A stretch of DNA of 64,000 bases from Oscillospiraceae bacterium (GTDB taxonomy: Bacteria; Bacillota; Clostridia; Oscillospirales; Oscillospiraceae): the NCBI GenBank assembly GCA_902791215.1, contig CADAUZ010000001.1, forward strand, positions 24,001 through 88,000, in the 5' to 3' direction. The notes under the pieces are model-generated. The model had not been told where the DNA came from. It did not search any database and saw only the letters and a program-made list of their open reading frames with translations. Position 1 is the first letter of the stretch. The number at the start of each line of letters is the position of its first letter. The position numbers and the translations under genes were made by a program. This document shows, piece after piece, positions 8,943 through 16,088 of the stretch.

Positions 8943-9173
8943 AGGGGCTGTGAAAAAAGTCCCCTTCATCAAGAACACAGTAATATCAACACCGTAGGGG
9001 CCGACGCCCCCTGCGGCCCGGCAGAGAGAATCCTGAATAACACATTGACCCCCGGCGAATCCGTAACACTGTACGTTTTCGCCGGGGCTTTCTGCTTTAT
9101 TTTTGGACTGTACCGCTCGGGCCGCCGGGGGCGTCGGCCCCTACACTGTCAATTGTCTTTTTTCACAGCCCCT
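8943..9173. repeat. Nested inverted-repeat element at the end of the moa operon
   Basis: A 231-bp element with perfect 17-bp terminal inverted repeats, AGGGGCTGTGAAAAAAG (8943-8959) and its complement at 9157-9173. Inside is a 27-bp inverted pair with one mismatch (8994-9020 / 9118-9144, starting GTAGGGGCCGACGCCC), and inside that a 10-bp pair CCCCGGCGAA / TTCGCCGGGG (9050-9059 / 9078-9087). There is no coding capacity. It lies between the converging ends of the moa operon and the DUF1002 gene, and could also act as a bidirectional transcription barrier. Confidence 0.65.
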
Positions 9174-9178
9174 TTTTT

Positions 9179-10060
9179 TCATTTGTTGGTAAAGCGGCTG
9201 AGAAGCTCCGAAAGCTTGTCGATGAAGCTGCTGGCGGATTCCATGAACTGCTTGACATTCTGCGCAAAGTCCTGGACCTTCGTCTTTGCCTCGGACATTT
9301 TCTGCAGAGTACCCTGGACCTCCTCCACGCGCTGCTTGAGCTGGTCGGGGTTCAGCCCCTCCAGAGAGCGGCAAAGGGAGATGAGCTGATTAATCTGGGT
9401 GTCGGTGAGACTCACATTGTAGCGGCCAGCGATGTCAATGATGATGCTGCGGATCTCCTCGTCGCTCATATTCCTGGTCTCGTTGAGCATGAGCTTGAGC
9501 TCGCTTACAATCGAGGTGGAGTCCATGCTGCCGATCTGCTGCGCAAGATCACCGGTGACGGTGAGCTCCTGCGTGCTGACGAGCTTTGCCATATCGTCGA
9601 GACTTGTGCCGGTCATGTCCTCGTAGGCCTTGTACACGCCGGACAGCGCAGCCGTGCCGCTGACTGCGAAGGGCGCCGCCACAAGGATGCGCGCGTCCGT
9701 GATCCCCGCCGTTGCCAGGGCGCTGACGTACATGTCTCCCGTGCACCAGGTCACGTTGCTGGTGGTGACGGACATGCCGCTGCCCTCCGGCAGAAGCTCC
9801 ACATATACGCAGGAGATGGACCGTGTCCCGATCACGCGCTCATCCACGAAACCCTCCAGATAGCGCCGCTCCTCGGCGTTGGTCATGGTCAGCTCGATCA
9901 CGTCGCCGCGCCGCAGGCCGAAACTTGCGTAGACCATAGCCACCTGATTGGGGTCGAGATCCGCGCCGATGACCGTTCTGCTCTGGTTGATCGCAAAGGC
10001 GGGGGCAGACAGCGACAGCATGAGCGCAAAACAAAGAATTATACTGAAAAAACGTTTCAT
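9179..10060 (-). CDS. Secreted DUF1002-family protein
   Basis: Exported protein of unknown function (293 aa). The start at 10060 gives a good signal peptide (MKRFFSIILCFALMLSLSAPAFA) and is preceded by AAAGGAG at 7-nt spacing; the longer in-frame start lacks both. The mature part has the DUF1002 pattern VIGADLDPNQVAMVYASFGL, then YLEGFVDERVIGTRSISCVY and GMSVTTSNVTWCTGDMYVSA, and an alpha-helical C-terminal third (SLEGLNPDQLKQRVEEVQ onward) that may form a coiled coil. It converges on the moa operon across the repeat element. No role can be assigned. Confidence 0.85.
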   Translation of the reverse strand: MKRFFSIILCFALMLSLSAPAFAINQSRTVIGADLDPNQVAMVYASFGLRRGDVIELTMTNAEERRYLEGFVDERVIGTRSISCVYVELLPEGSGMSVTTSNVTWCTGDMYVSALATAGITDARILVAAPFAVSGTAALSGVYKAYEDMTGTSLDDMAKLVSTQELTVTGDLAQQIGSMDSTSIVSELKLMLNETRNMSDEEIRSIIIDIAGRYNVSLTDTQINQLISLCRSLEGLNPDQLKQRVEEVQGTLQKMSEAKTKVQDFAQNVKQFMESASSFIDKLSELLSRFTNK

Positions 10061-10137
10061 GCAATCTCTCCTTTCGGACAAGGATAAAGACGTTCCGAAA
10101 CAGGTTTTGTTCCCGATTTCAAAAAATATTATGTCAA

Positions 10138-10965
10138 CTAAAACCGCCGCGCGTAGCCGCAGCTCCGGCACAGCGGCTCTATGGCCCGGCGCTGTGAAAA
10201 GCCGTCACGGATCGCGCAGGCGCGTGGGGTGTTCAGAATCTCATCAAGCTCCTGCTCAAAAAGATTCCCGAGTGCGATGTCGCCCTCGTGGTCAAGACAG
10301 CAGGGCACGACGGTCCCGTCGCACAGCACGCCGATCTGGTCCCGCAGCCCGTAGCAGAAACAGCGCTCTCCCCTGTCGTCCGCGTCCAGATCCGGCCAGT
10401 CAAAGTGATCGCCCGGCTCGAGCCACAAATTATCCCTTAACTTCCAGCCCTCACGGCTTTTCTTCCAGGGCTTGGGAAAAGCCTCCGCAAGGCGGGCCTC
10501 GATCGTCGGATTCAGGCTTTCAAGCCCGTTGTGGTTCCATAGCCGAAATTCACAGCGCTTGCCGACGGCGTTGGCTTTCTCCGCAAAGGCGATGCAATTG
10601 TCGAGATATGCCGCGGGATCACTGCCCGCGTTTGCCTCAAAGGACTGCAGCGAGATATTGACCTTCAAAAGAGCTGTGCTTCGGCAGAGGGTCTCCCCTC
10701 TCTCTTCCAGCAGCGTGCCGTTGGTCGTAATCATGACCTTGAAGCCGAGATCGCCCGCGATTTCCAGAAGTTCGCCGAGCCTGGGATGCAAAAGCGGCTC
10801 CCCCATCAGGTGGAAATAGAGGTATTCCACATGGGGCCGCAGCTTTCCCGCAAGCATCGAAAACTCGTCCCGGGTCATCATGCGCTTTTCACGCCTTGTC
10901 CCCGGGCAGAAGGAGCAGGAGAGATTGCAGATATTCGTGATTTCCAGATAGGCTTTTTTTAACAT
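10138..10965 (-). CDS. Radical SAM/SPASM domain protein
   Basis: Protein of 275 aa with the radical SAM cluster motif CNLSCSFC (Cys13, 17, 20) right after a typical MLKKAYLEITNI start, a HLMGEPLLHPRL segment, and a C-terminal SPASM-type set (CDGTVVPCCLDHEGDIALGN; LCRSCGY at the end) that would hold auxiliary FeS clusters. The substrate is unknown; SPASM proteins often modify peptides or act as anaerobic sulfatase-maturase-like enzymes, but no peptide substrate is seen here. The start at 10965 is preferred over GTG/ATG codons at 10986/10983, which lie in the arm of a perfect hairpin. It sits where recR is often found in dnaX-ybaB neighbourhoods. Confidence 0.8.
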   Translation of the reverse strand: MLKKAYLEITNICNLSCSFCPGTRREKRMMTRDEFSMLAGKLRPHVEYLYFHLMGEPLLHPRLGELLEIAGDLGFKVMITTNGTLLEERGETLCRSTALLKVNISLQSFEANAGSDPAAYLDNCIAFAEKANAVGKRCEFRLWNHNGLESLNPTIEARLAEAFPKPWKKSREGWKLRDNLWLEPGDHFDWPDLDADDRGERCFCYGLRDQIGVLCDGTVVPCCLDHEGDIALGNLFEQELDEILNTPRACAIRDGFSQRRAIEPLCRSCGYARRF

Positions 10966-10981
10966 TGCACCATAATACAGC

Positions 10982-11009
10982 ATCACGGCGGAGAAAACTC
11001 CGCCGTGAT
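10982..11009 (-). promoter_or_regulatory. Perfect hairpin between ybaB and the radical SAM gene
   Basis: A 12-bp perfect stem ATCACGGCGGAG / CTCCGCCGTGAT with a 4-nt loop. There is no downstream T-run on the minus strand, so it is either an imperfect terminator or an mRNA processing/attenuation structure just upstream of the radical SAM start. Confidence 0.5.
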
Positions 11010-11019
11010 TGCAGATGGA

Positions 11020-11373
11020 TCAGAATAAGCCGCTCAGACCGCCGAGGCCACCGAGACCACCCTGCAGCTTTGCCATGGCGTTGTTGGTCTCATCATCGGC
11101 AAGCTTGATCGCGCCGTTGACCGCCGCCAGGATCATGTCCTGCAGCATTTCCACATCGTCGGGGTCCAGGACCTCGGGATCGATCACGATGCTCTGGAGC
11201 TGACGCGTGCCGACCATAGTCGCCTTGACCGCACCGCCGCCGGCTGTAAACTCAAACTCCTTGCTCTCCAGCTCCTGCTGCATCTTCAAAAAGTCCTGCT
11301 GCATCTTCTGAGCCTGCTTCATCATATTGGCCTGATTGCCGGGGAAGCCCCCGCGAAATCCACCCTTTGCCAT
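11020..11373 (-). CDS. YbaB/EbfC family nucleoid-associated protein
   Basis: Small DNA-binding protein (117 aa) of the YbaB/EbfC family, usually encoded directly after dnaX as here (32 nt after the dnaX stop). The central helix MMKQAQKMQQDFLKMQQELE and the block FTAGGGAVKATMVGTRQLQS through DPDDVEMLQDMILAAVN are typical. The N-terminus is Gly/Phe-rich and the C-terminus ends in a Gly/Leu-rich tail (LQGGLGGLGGLSGLF). It is predicted to bind DNA as a dimer and to be linked to recombination and replication. Confidence 0.93.
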   Translation of the reverse strand: MAKGGFRGGFPGNQANMMKQAQKMQQDFLKMQQELESKEFEFTAGGGAVKATMVGTRQLQSIVIDPEVLDPDDVEMLQDMILAAVNGAIKLADDETNNAMAKLQGGLGGLGGLSGLF

Positions 11374-11405
11374 TTTTCATATCCTCCAATTCTAATTATT
11401 AATTA

Positions 11406-13043
11406 TCAAACAAATCTGACTTCTTTGAACTCTTTCAAATCCTCCAGACTGCGCCGCGGCGCCTCCGTATCGTCCGTAAGCTCGGAGAGCGCGGTGCGGA
11501 TCTCCCGCCCCGCAAGCCTGCTCGCCGCCTCGGAGAACTTCGCCAGCACCTCCGGCTTGTTGAAGCGTCCGAACAGGAAGCCCGGCATCACTTCAATTTT
11601 CAGGACCTGTCCTTCCAGCCGAGCGCGCACGGTCTTCGGATCATTGAGCTGCATGCTGATATCCCGCGGCAGCGTCGGGGCGGCTTCGGCCGCAATTTCT
11701 TTCCAGCTTACGTCGTGCTCCGCAGCCTCGGCGGGAGGCGAATCGGTGTCATCTGCCTGCGCAGCCTCCTCCGTTTCCGGCTCTTCGGCCTCTGGATAAA
11801 CCGGGGCATAGCCCGCAGGCTCCGGGTATTCCTCCTCCGGCGGCGGGGGAAGCTCTTCCTCCGCGTCGTCGGGCTGTGACGGAACCGCTCTGACCGTCAC
11901 GCCGTTTTTGAGCTGTTCCTCCAGCCGTGAAATGCGCGCCTTCAATGCCGAGGTACTGTCACTCAGGCTGCTGTCACACAGGCACACCAAGCAAAGCTCC
12001 GCGGTGGTTTTGGGGCTTGCCCCGGATCGTATCTGCGTCTGAGCCCCCTGCAGCGTGTCCATGGCGGAGATCAGCTCCTCCCTGGTCATTCGCGCGCCGA
12101 GCGCTTCCAGTGTCGCGCCGTCATAACCGCCGGAGATCAGGCTTGTCCCGCCTTTGGGCGCGATCTTCATCATCAGCGTATCACGCAGCAGGCCCGTCAG
12201 CTCTGACAGCAAAACGGCGGGGTCCTTCCCGTCCATCCAGAGGGAGTTAAAATCCCGAATCGCCTTCTCCGTCTGCCGGTTCAAAATGCAGTCCATGAGC
12301 GAGGCAGTCCGCCGGTTGCCCGCAAGGCCCATCGCGTAATACACCGCGTCGAGGTCGATAGTCTCGCTGGCCGAGCACTGGTCGAGCAGACTCAGCGCGT
12401 CGCGCACGCCGCCGTCGGCAAGCCGCGCGATCAGCTCCGCCGCGTCGTGCTTGAGCGTAAAGCCCTCTTTTCCGGCAATATATTCCAGATATTCCGCAAT
12501 GGTGGGCGCGTCGATGCGCTTGAAGCTGTGCCGCTGGCACCTTGACAGGATCGTCGCCGGGACCTTCTGCAGCTCCGTCGTCGCGAGAATGAACATCAGA
12601 TGCTCGGGCGGTTCCTCCAGAATTTTAAGAAGCGCGTTGAAGGCCGCCGTGGACAGCATGTGTACCTCGTCCACGATGTAGACGCGTTTTTTCACCGTCG
12701 CCGGGCTGAAAACCGCTTCTTCCCGCAGGGCGCGGACGTTATCGACACTGTTATTGGAGGCGGCGTCGAGCTCCACCACGTCGAGAACCGAGCCCTCGCT
12801 GATGCCGCGGCAGGCCGGGCATACGCCGCAGGGGTTCCCGTCGACCGGGTTTTCGCAGTTGACCGCCTTGGCCAGAATGCGGGCGCAGGTGGTCTTGCCG
12901 GTGCCGCGGGTGCCGATGAAGATATAGGCATGGGAGAGGTGGCCGGTCTTTACCTGGTTCTTGAGCGTCTGGGTGATATGCTTCTGTCCCACGACCTCGT
13001 CAAAGGTCTGCGGACGCCACTTGCGGTAAAGCGCCTGATACAT
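11406..13043 (-). CDS. dnaX: DNA polymerase III subunit gamma/tau
   Basis: Clamp-loader ATPase of the replicative polymerase (545 aa). Walker A is GTRGTGKT (44-51), the zinc-binding cysteines are Cys63, 72, 75 and 78, the Walker B-like motif is DEVH (125-128), and the sensor/arginine-finger region is ILSRCQRH (about 165-172). Residues about 370-470 are Pro/Glu-rich (EEELPPPPEEEYPEPAGY), the usual flexible linker, followed by a short tau-like C-terminal domain. Upstream is the SRP RNA, the classic Firmicutes order, and ybaB follows. Confidence 0.96.
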   Translation of the reverse strand: MYQALYRKWRPQTFDEVVGQKHITQTLKNQVKTGHLSHAYIFIGTRGTGKTTCARILAKAVNCENPVDGNPCGVCPACRGISEGSVLDVVELDAASNNSVDNVRALREEAVFSPATVKKRVYIVDEVHMLSTAAFNALLKILEEPPEHLMFILATTELQKVPATILSRCQRHSFKRIDAPTIAEYLEYIAGKEGFTLKHDAAELIARLADGGVRDALSLLDQCSASETIDLDAVYYAMGLAGNRRTASLMDCILNRQTEKAIRDFNSLWMDGKDPAVLLSELTGLLRDTLMMKIAPKGGTSLISGGYDGATLEALGARMTREELISAMDTLQGAQTQIRSGASPKTTAELCLVCLCDSSLSDSTSALKARISRLEEQLKNGVTVRAVPSQPDDAEEELPPPPEEEYPEPAGYAPVYPEAEEPETEEAAQADDTDSPPAEAAEHDVSWKEIAAEAAPTLPRDISMQLNDPKTVRARLEGQVLKIEVMPGFLFGRFNKPEVLAKFSEAASRLAGREIRTALSELTDDTEAPRRSLEDLKEFKEVRFV

Positions 13044-13078
13044 CCTCTTCCCTCCCCTCGCAATTTAAAGCTGTGGCC

Positions 13079-13368
13079 CTTGACAAGACTGCACACCCGA
13101 CTCTGAATAATGCTCTATATCCGTTACGCCGGCAGCCGGCTCGGACCCGGCTGCCTCACGGCACACGAAAAGCACCGCTTAATGCTGCTCGGTTCCCCGC
13201 CTGACATGGTTCACGGGTTCCCGTTGCGCGAGACCGGATCGTCAACGCTGCTTACCGGGGTCAGACGACACAGAACATATCCTCGATCGGGAATTCATCC
13301 CTGCTGTAGCGGATTGCAGGTTACAGGGCACCGCTGGCTCCCCAACTAGTGCAGCCTTGTCAAAAGCC
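13079..13368 (-). ncRNA. ffs: Signal recognition particle RNA, large bacterial type with Alu domain
   Basis: About 287 nt on the minus strand. The 5' Alu-domain core (GAGCCAGCGGTGCCCTGTAA) and the apical SRP54-binding hairpin (ATGTCAGGCGGGGAACCGAG followed by CAGCAT, GGAA tetraloop) are both recognisable. The 5' and 3' ends pair (TTGACAAGGCTGCAC with GTGCAGTCTTGTCAA), which defines the boundaries to within a few nt. The RNA scaffolds SRP for membrane-protein targeting. It ends about 35 nt before the dnaX start. Confidence 0.93.
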
Positions 13369-13376
13369 ACGACGTT

Positions 13377-13405
13377 ACTATACTACAACTCCCTGGAAAT
13401 TTCAA
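13377..13405 (-). promoter_or_regulatory. Promoter of the SRP RNA
   Basis: On the minus strand, TTGAAA (13400-13405), a 17-nt spacer and TATAGT (13377-13382), placed so that transcription would start right at the predicted SRP RNA 5' end near 13368. Confidence 0.7.
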
Positions 13406-13416
13406 TAAAATTTTTC

Positions 13417-13444
13417 TTTACTTTTTGAAAATGTGTGTTATAAT
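13417..13444 (+). promoter_or_regulatory. Promoter of tRNA-Ala
   Basis: TTTACT (13417-13422), a 16-nt spacer and consensus TATAAT (13439-13444), about 35 nt upstream of the mature tRNA. It is back to back with the SRP RNA promoter. Confidence 0.6.
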
Positions 13445-13478
13445 ACAAAAGCTGTCAGTTGAGGCAGGAATTGAATAT

Positions 13479-13555
13479 GGGCTCGTAGCTCAGCTGGGAG
13501 AGCGCACGGTTCGCATCCGTGAGGTTCGAGGGTTCGATCCCCTTCGAGTCCACCA
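13479..13555 (+). tRNA. tRNA-Ala (anticodon CGC)
   Basis: A 77-nt cloverleaf with encoded CCA. The acceptor stem GGGCTCG/CGAGTCC includes the G3:U70 pair that marks alanine tRNAs. The D arm is GCTC-AGCTGGGA-GAGC, the anticodon stem is CACGG/CCGTG with loop TTCGCAT (anticodon CGC, reads GCG), and the T arm is GAGGG-TTCGATC-CCCTT. All stems pair. Confidence 0.95.
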
Positions 13556-13611
13556 AAAAGAATGACCATCCATTCGGATGGTCATTCTTTTCTCTCGAAA
13601 GGGATCGAATC
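13532..13611. repeat. Inverted copy of the tRNA-Ala 3' end around the terminator
   Basis: The T-arm/acceptor segment of the tRNA (13532-13548, GTTCGATCCCCTTCGAG) is repeated in inverted orientation at 13594-13611 (CTCGAAAGGGATCGAATC), so the tRNA end, terminator and inverted copy make one long palindrome. Only the 3' tRNA piece is present. It could be a remnant of tRNA-associated integration, or a mirror duplication. Between it and 13803 no gene is seen. Confidence 0.55.
13556..13591. terminator. Terminator directly after tRNA-Ala
   Basis: A perfect 16-bp stem AAAAGAATGACCATCC with a 4-nt loop ATTC and its complement ending in TTTT, starting right after the CCA end. The A- and T-runs on both sides make it usable in either direction. 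Confidence 0.85.
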
Positions 13612-13803
13612 ATAATCGCACATGCCGGGGGCATATGCATAAACCGGTGCCACACCGGTCGATTCCTTTTTCGGCAAAGCCGATGCATGCGCCTTCCCTT
13701 CGAGCCTGCCAGCTGGACTGCGTTAACGCGTCATCTTCGTTGACAAAAAGAGGTCTTTCTGCTAAAATTCATGCAAGTGGGATAACAAGAAAAGTGTTTC
13801 AAA

Positions 13804-14607
13804 ATGGAAAGGAGTTGTATTCCGATTAAAAGAATTATTGCTATTGTTATTGTTTCCGTTCTGCTTTGCGCGATGAGTTGGACCGCATACGCAGATAATG
13901 CATCACCGGAAGTCCTGGCCGTCTATTCCTGCCCGAATACGCAGATCATAACCGAAAGTGACCACTCTAAACAACTGGCAGACACCGTAATCTTTCTTTA
14001 TAAGGATTCTTCTTATGTTCAATATGTGAACCATGAAAATCGGTATGAATTGTACTCCACAGGTAGCTTTGACGTAAATTTCAATTGGGAGAATCCGGGC
14101 TGGCAGGATCTGACGCCGCATATTCTCACGGTGCATACCCAGAATATTCACGCGGAAGACCATCAGTTGACGCCTGTCGATTTAACCTATGATATCAATC
14201 TGGATCGTGTGATGGACTATTGCCTGTATCCTGACGACGTCCGGACAGACCTGAAGCTCGTTGCCGCTTTTATGCAGGTGGACAAGCAAAAGCTGGTAAA
14301 AGCGGATGGAAGTGAGCTGTATCTTCCGACGATCTGGTTCTATTATGATAACGGGACATTCCAGCAGTACGCCGTTATTGACGGAGAGAAGGACGTGCTG
14401 TTCAGTTCCGGTGAGTATTCTGTTGCCGAAGAGGCTTCCACATCTAAATCTATAATCACGCTTCACAGGACACAGAAATACCAGGATGGGATCGGATTGG
14501 CCGATTATGATTCAACACATGAGTATGTACTCGGTGAGCTGGGGTTTATTCGGGTCTTTCCTTCCGATGAGGCTCAGGTTGCTTGGCCCGATGCGACCAA
14601 TAAATAA
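13804..14607 (+). CDS. Secreted protein of unknown function with two related modules
   Basis: An exported protein of at most 267 aa. A hydrophobic signal segment (IKRIIAIVIVSVLLCAMSW, ending AYA near residue 30) is followed by two copies of a similar pattern: TVIFLYKDSSYVQYV (61-75) and TIWFYYDNGTFQQYA (176-190), the second ending in GFIRVFP. The same module occurs once at the N-terminus of the LD-carboxypeptidase at 38538. The start is uncertain: the ribosome site AAAGGAG lies downstream of the ATG at 13804, so ATT at 13825 (IKRIIAI, where MKR would be expected) may be used. Base composition looks less GC-rich than the neighbours. No function is known. Confidence 0.7.
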   Translation: MERSCIPIKRIIAIVIVSVLLCAMSWTAYADNASPEVLAVYSCPNTQIITESDHSKQLADTVIFLYKDSSYVQYVNHENRYELYSTGSFDVNFNWENPGWQDLTPHILTVHTQNIHAEDHQLTPVDLTYDINLDRVMDYCLYPDDVRTDLKLVAAFMQVDKQKLVKADGSELYLPTIWFYYDNGTFQQYAVIDGEKDVLFSSGEYSVAEEASTSKSIITLHRTQKYQDGIGLADYDSTHEYVLGELGFIRVFPSDEAQVAWPDATNK

Positions 14608-14630
14608 TAAGACAATATTGCTCGATACAA

Positions 14631-14681
14631 ACTCCCCGGCTGTGCGGTCATTTGACTGCACTACCGGGGAGCTGTTTTTTT
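14631..14681 (+). terminator. Terminator after the secreted two-module protein
   Basis: Stem CTCCCCGG / CCGGGGAG with an inner GTGCGGTCA / GACTGCAC pairing, followed by CTGTTTTTTT. It lies 24 nt after the stop codon. Confidence 0.75.
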
Positions 14682-14716
14682 ATTCTGTTTCTTTATTCAT
14701 GCCTGCCAAATCTCCG

Positions 14717-15062
14717 TCAGGCGGCGTTATAGAAGATACCGCCGTTGTCCACGGTAAAGTTGACAAAGTCGGTCATATAGGAGCCTCCGTAGATGTCGTT
14801 GATGCAGAAGCCGTAATAATACTCACCGTCGGGGAGCATCTGAAACCCGAGCTCATCGCCGTTACTCCAGACGTACGCTTCGCCGCGATAGAGATACTGC
14901 TCATTCGTTCTGTTGGAGAATGCGTCGCAGAGCGGGACGATCCTGTCGCCGGGCTTTACGGATTCGCCGGGGTGGCCCGCAACGCTGTCCTCGGCAAACG
15001 CCGAGGCGCAGAGACTCAGGCACAGAAAAAAGTGCAAGCAGAACGGCAACGCGTTTTTTCAA
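14717..15062 (-). pseudogene. Small secreted protein gene with a frameshift in its signal peptide
   Basis: The natural start is TTG at 15062, with AAAAAGGAGG 8 nt upstream, giving LKKRVAVLLALF as the beginning of a signal peptide. The rest of the signal (LCLSLCASAFAEDS) and the whole mature part are in another frame; removing one T from the six-T run at 15026-15031 joins them exactly. The mature part (about 90 aa, SVKPGDRIVPLCDAFSN; LPDGEYYYGFCINDIYG; FVNFTVDNGG) resembles a secreted beta-rich domain of unknown role. As given, only a version starting inside the signal peptide at a TTG (15049) is open. It may be a true frameshift, phase variation or a sequencing error. Confidence 0.65.
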
Positions 15063-15113
15063 GGAAGTATCCTCCTTTTTCACAGCAGCAGGCAGCACGA
15101 GGCGGATCTTCTG

Positions 15114-15974
15114 TCAGCACAGAAGCCCGATCACGATGCCGCTGAGCGCCGAGAGAACGTAGCTGATAGCGACGACGGTGAGGTTTTCACGCATATTTCG
15201 ATTGGTGCGAAACAGGACCAGCATGCCGATGCCGGCATTGGCGAGAAGCCCCGCAAACAGGCCGCCGAGACCGATAATGCCGGAGATATAGGCCTTTGTC
15301 AGAATGACCGAGACCGAGCAGTTCGGAATGAGCCCCACCAGCGCAAGCAGCAGCGCGCCCGCGACAGGTCTTGCGAACACCGTGCCGCGCAGGCGCTCGG
15401 GCTCCACGTTTGCAAGGATCAGGTTCAGCACGAAGGTCACGGCGATCAGCATGCCCGCGATTTTAGCCGTATGTACCAGCGCCGCGTGCAGGGCACTCCC
15501 CTCTTCCTCCTCGCATTCGCAGTGCTCGCGCTCACAGAAAGAGTGGATATTCTTGCGTGCAAAGAGCCCCCTGAACAGAAAATCCGAAAGGTAGCCGAGG
15601 ACGATGCCGAGGCCCGCCTTTGCCGCCGCGATGCGTACGATGCTCCCTATGCCGATTTCGCCTGCGGAGGAGAGCATGATGGGCAGCATTTCGTCAGAGG
15701 TTGCAAAGAACACTGCAAGCATGGTGCCGACCGTGATGGCGCCCGTCGAAAACAGTGTTGCCGCCGCGCCGGAGATGCCGCACTGGGGCACGACGCCGAG
15801 CAGGCCTCCGATCAAGGGCCCGGTCTTTCGGGAATAGGCGTGCAGGATGCCCTCGTCCAGGCGCTTGCTGCGCTCAAGCAGCTCCATCAGATAATAGGCT
15901 GCGAACAGGATCGGGATGCTGAGAGCGCCGTCCTTCAAGGCATCCAGCGCGCAGTCAAGAATCATATCAAGCAA
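15114..15974 (-). CDS. Putative multi-pass heavy-metal/arsenic exporter (ArsP_2-like)
   Basis: Membrane protein of 286 aa with about eight to ten hydrophobic segments. It has two internally similar halves marked by GVVPQCGISG (60-69) and GLIPNCSVSV (214-223), each with a Pro and Cys inside a membrane segment. The cytoplasmic loop between them carries a Cys/His/Glu cluster (SFCEREHCECEEEEG, 145-159), plausible for metal sensing or binding. This matches the family annotated as putative 10TM heavy-metal exporters or arsenic efflux proteins. The transported ion is unknown. It lies alone, divergent from the LOG gene; no metal regulator is seen next to it. Confidence 0.75.
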   Translation of the reverse strand: MLDMILDCALDALKDGALSIPILFAAYYLMELLERSKRLDEGILHAYSRKTGPLIGGLLGVVPQCGISGAAATLFSTGAITVGTMLAVFFATSDEMLPIMLSSAGEIGIGSIVRIAAAKAGLGIVLGYLSDFLFRGLFARKNIHSFCEREHCECEEEEGSALHAALVHTAKIAGMLIAVTFVLNLILANVEPERLRGTVFARPVAGALLLALVGLIPNCSVSVILTKAYISGIIGLGGLFAGLLANAGIGMLVLFRTNRNMRENLTVVAISYVLSALSGIVIGLLC

Positions 15975-16033
15975 AGAAATATCTCCAGTCTAATTATTAT
16001 AGTAGGTGCTATCTTAACCGTTTGGCGGGCAGT

Positions 16034-16062
16034 TTGTCAAGGATTATTATCTGTGATATAAT
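16034..16062 (+). promoter_or_regulatory. Promoter of the LOG-family gene
   Basis: TTGTCA (16034-16039), a 17-nt spacer and TATAAT (16057-16062), followed by CGGAGG before the ATG at 16089. Confidence 0.75.
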
Positions 16063-16088
16063 CGGGAAAAACAACGGAGGTATCGTAT

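Noticed and set aside
13110-13349. Plus-strand 79-codon frame over the SRP RNA
   Set aside because: It lies wholly within the structured RNA on the other strand and has no ribosome site.
13455-13688. Minus-strand 77-codon frame with the text SKGIEPSNLTDANRALSQLS
   Set aside because: This is the well-known false translation of an antisense tRNA gene.
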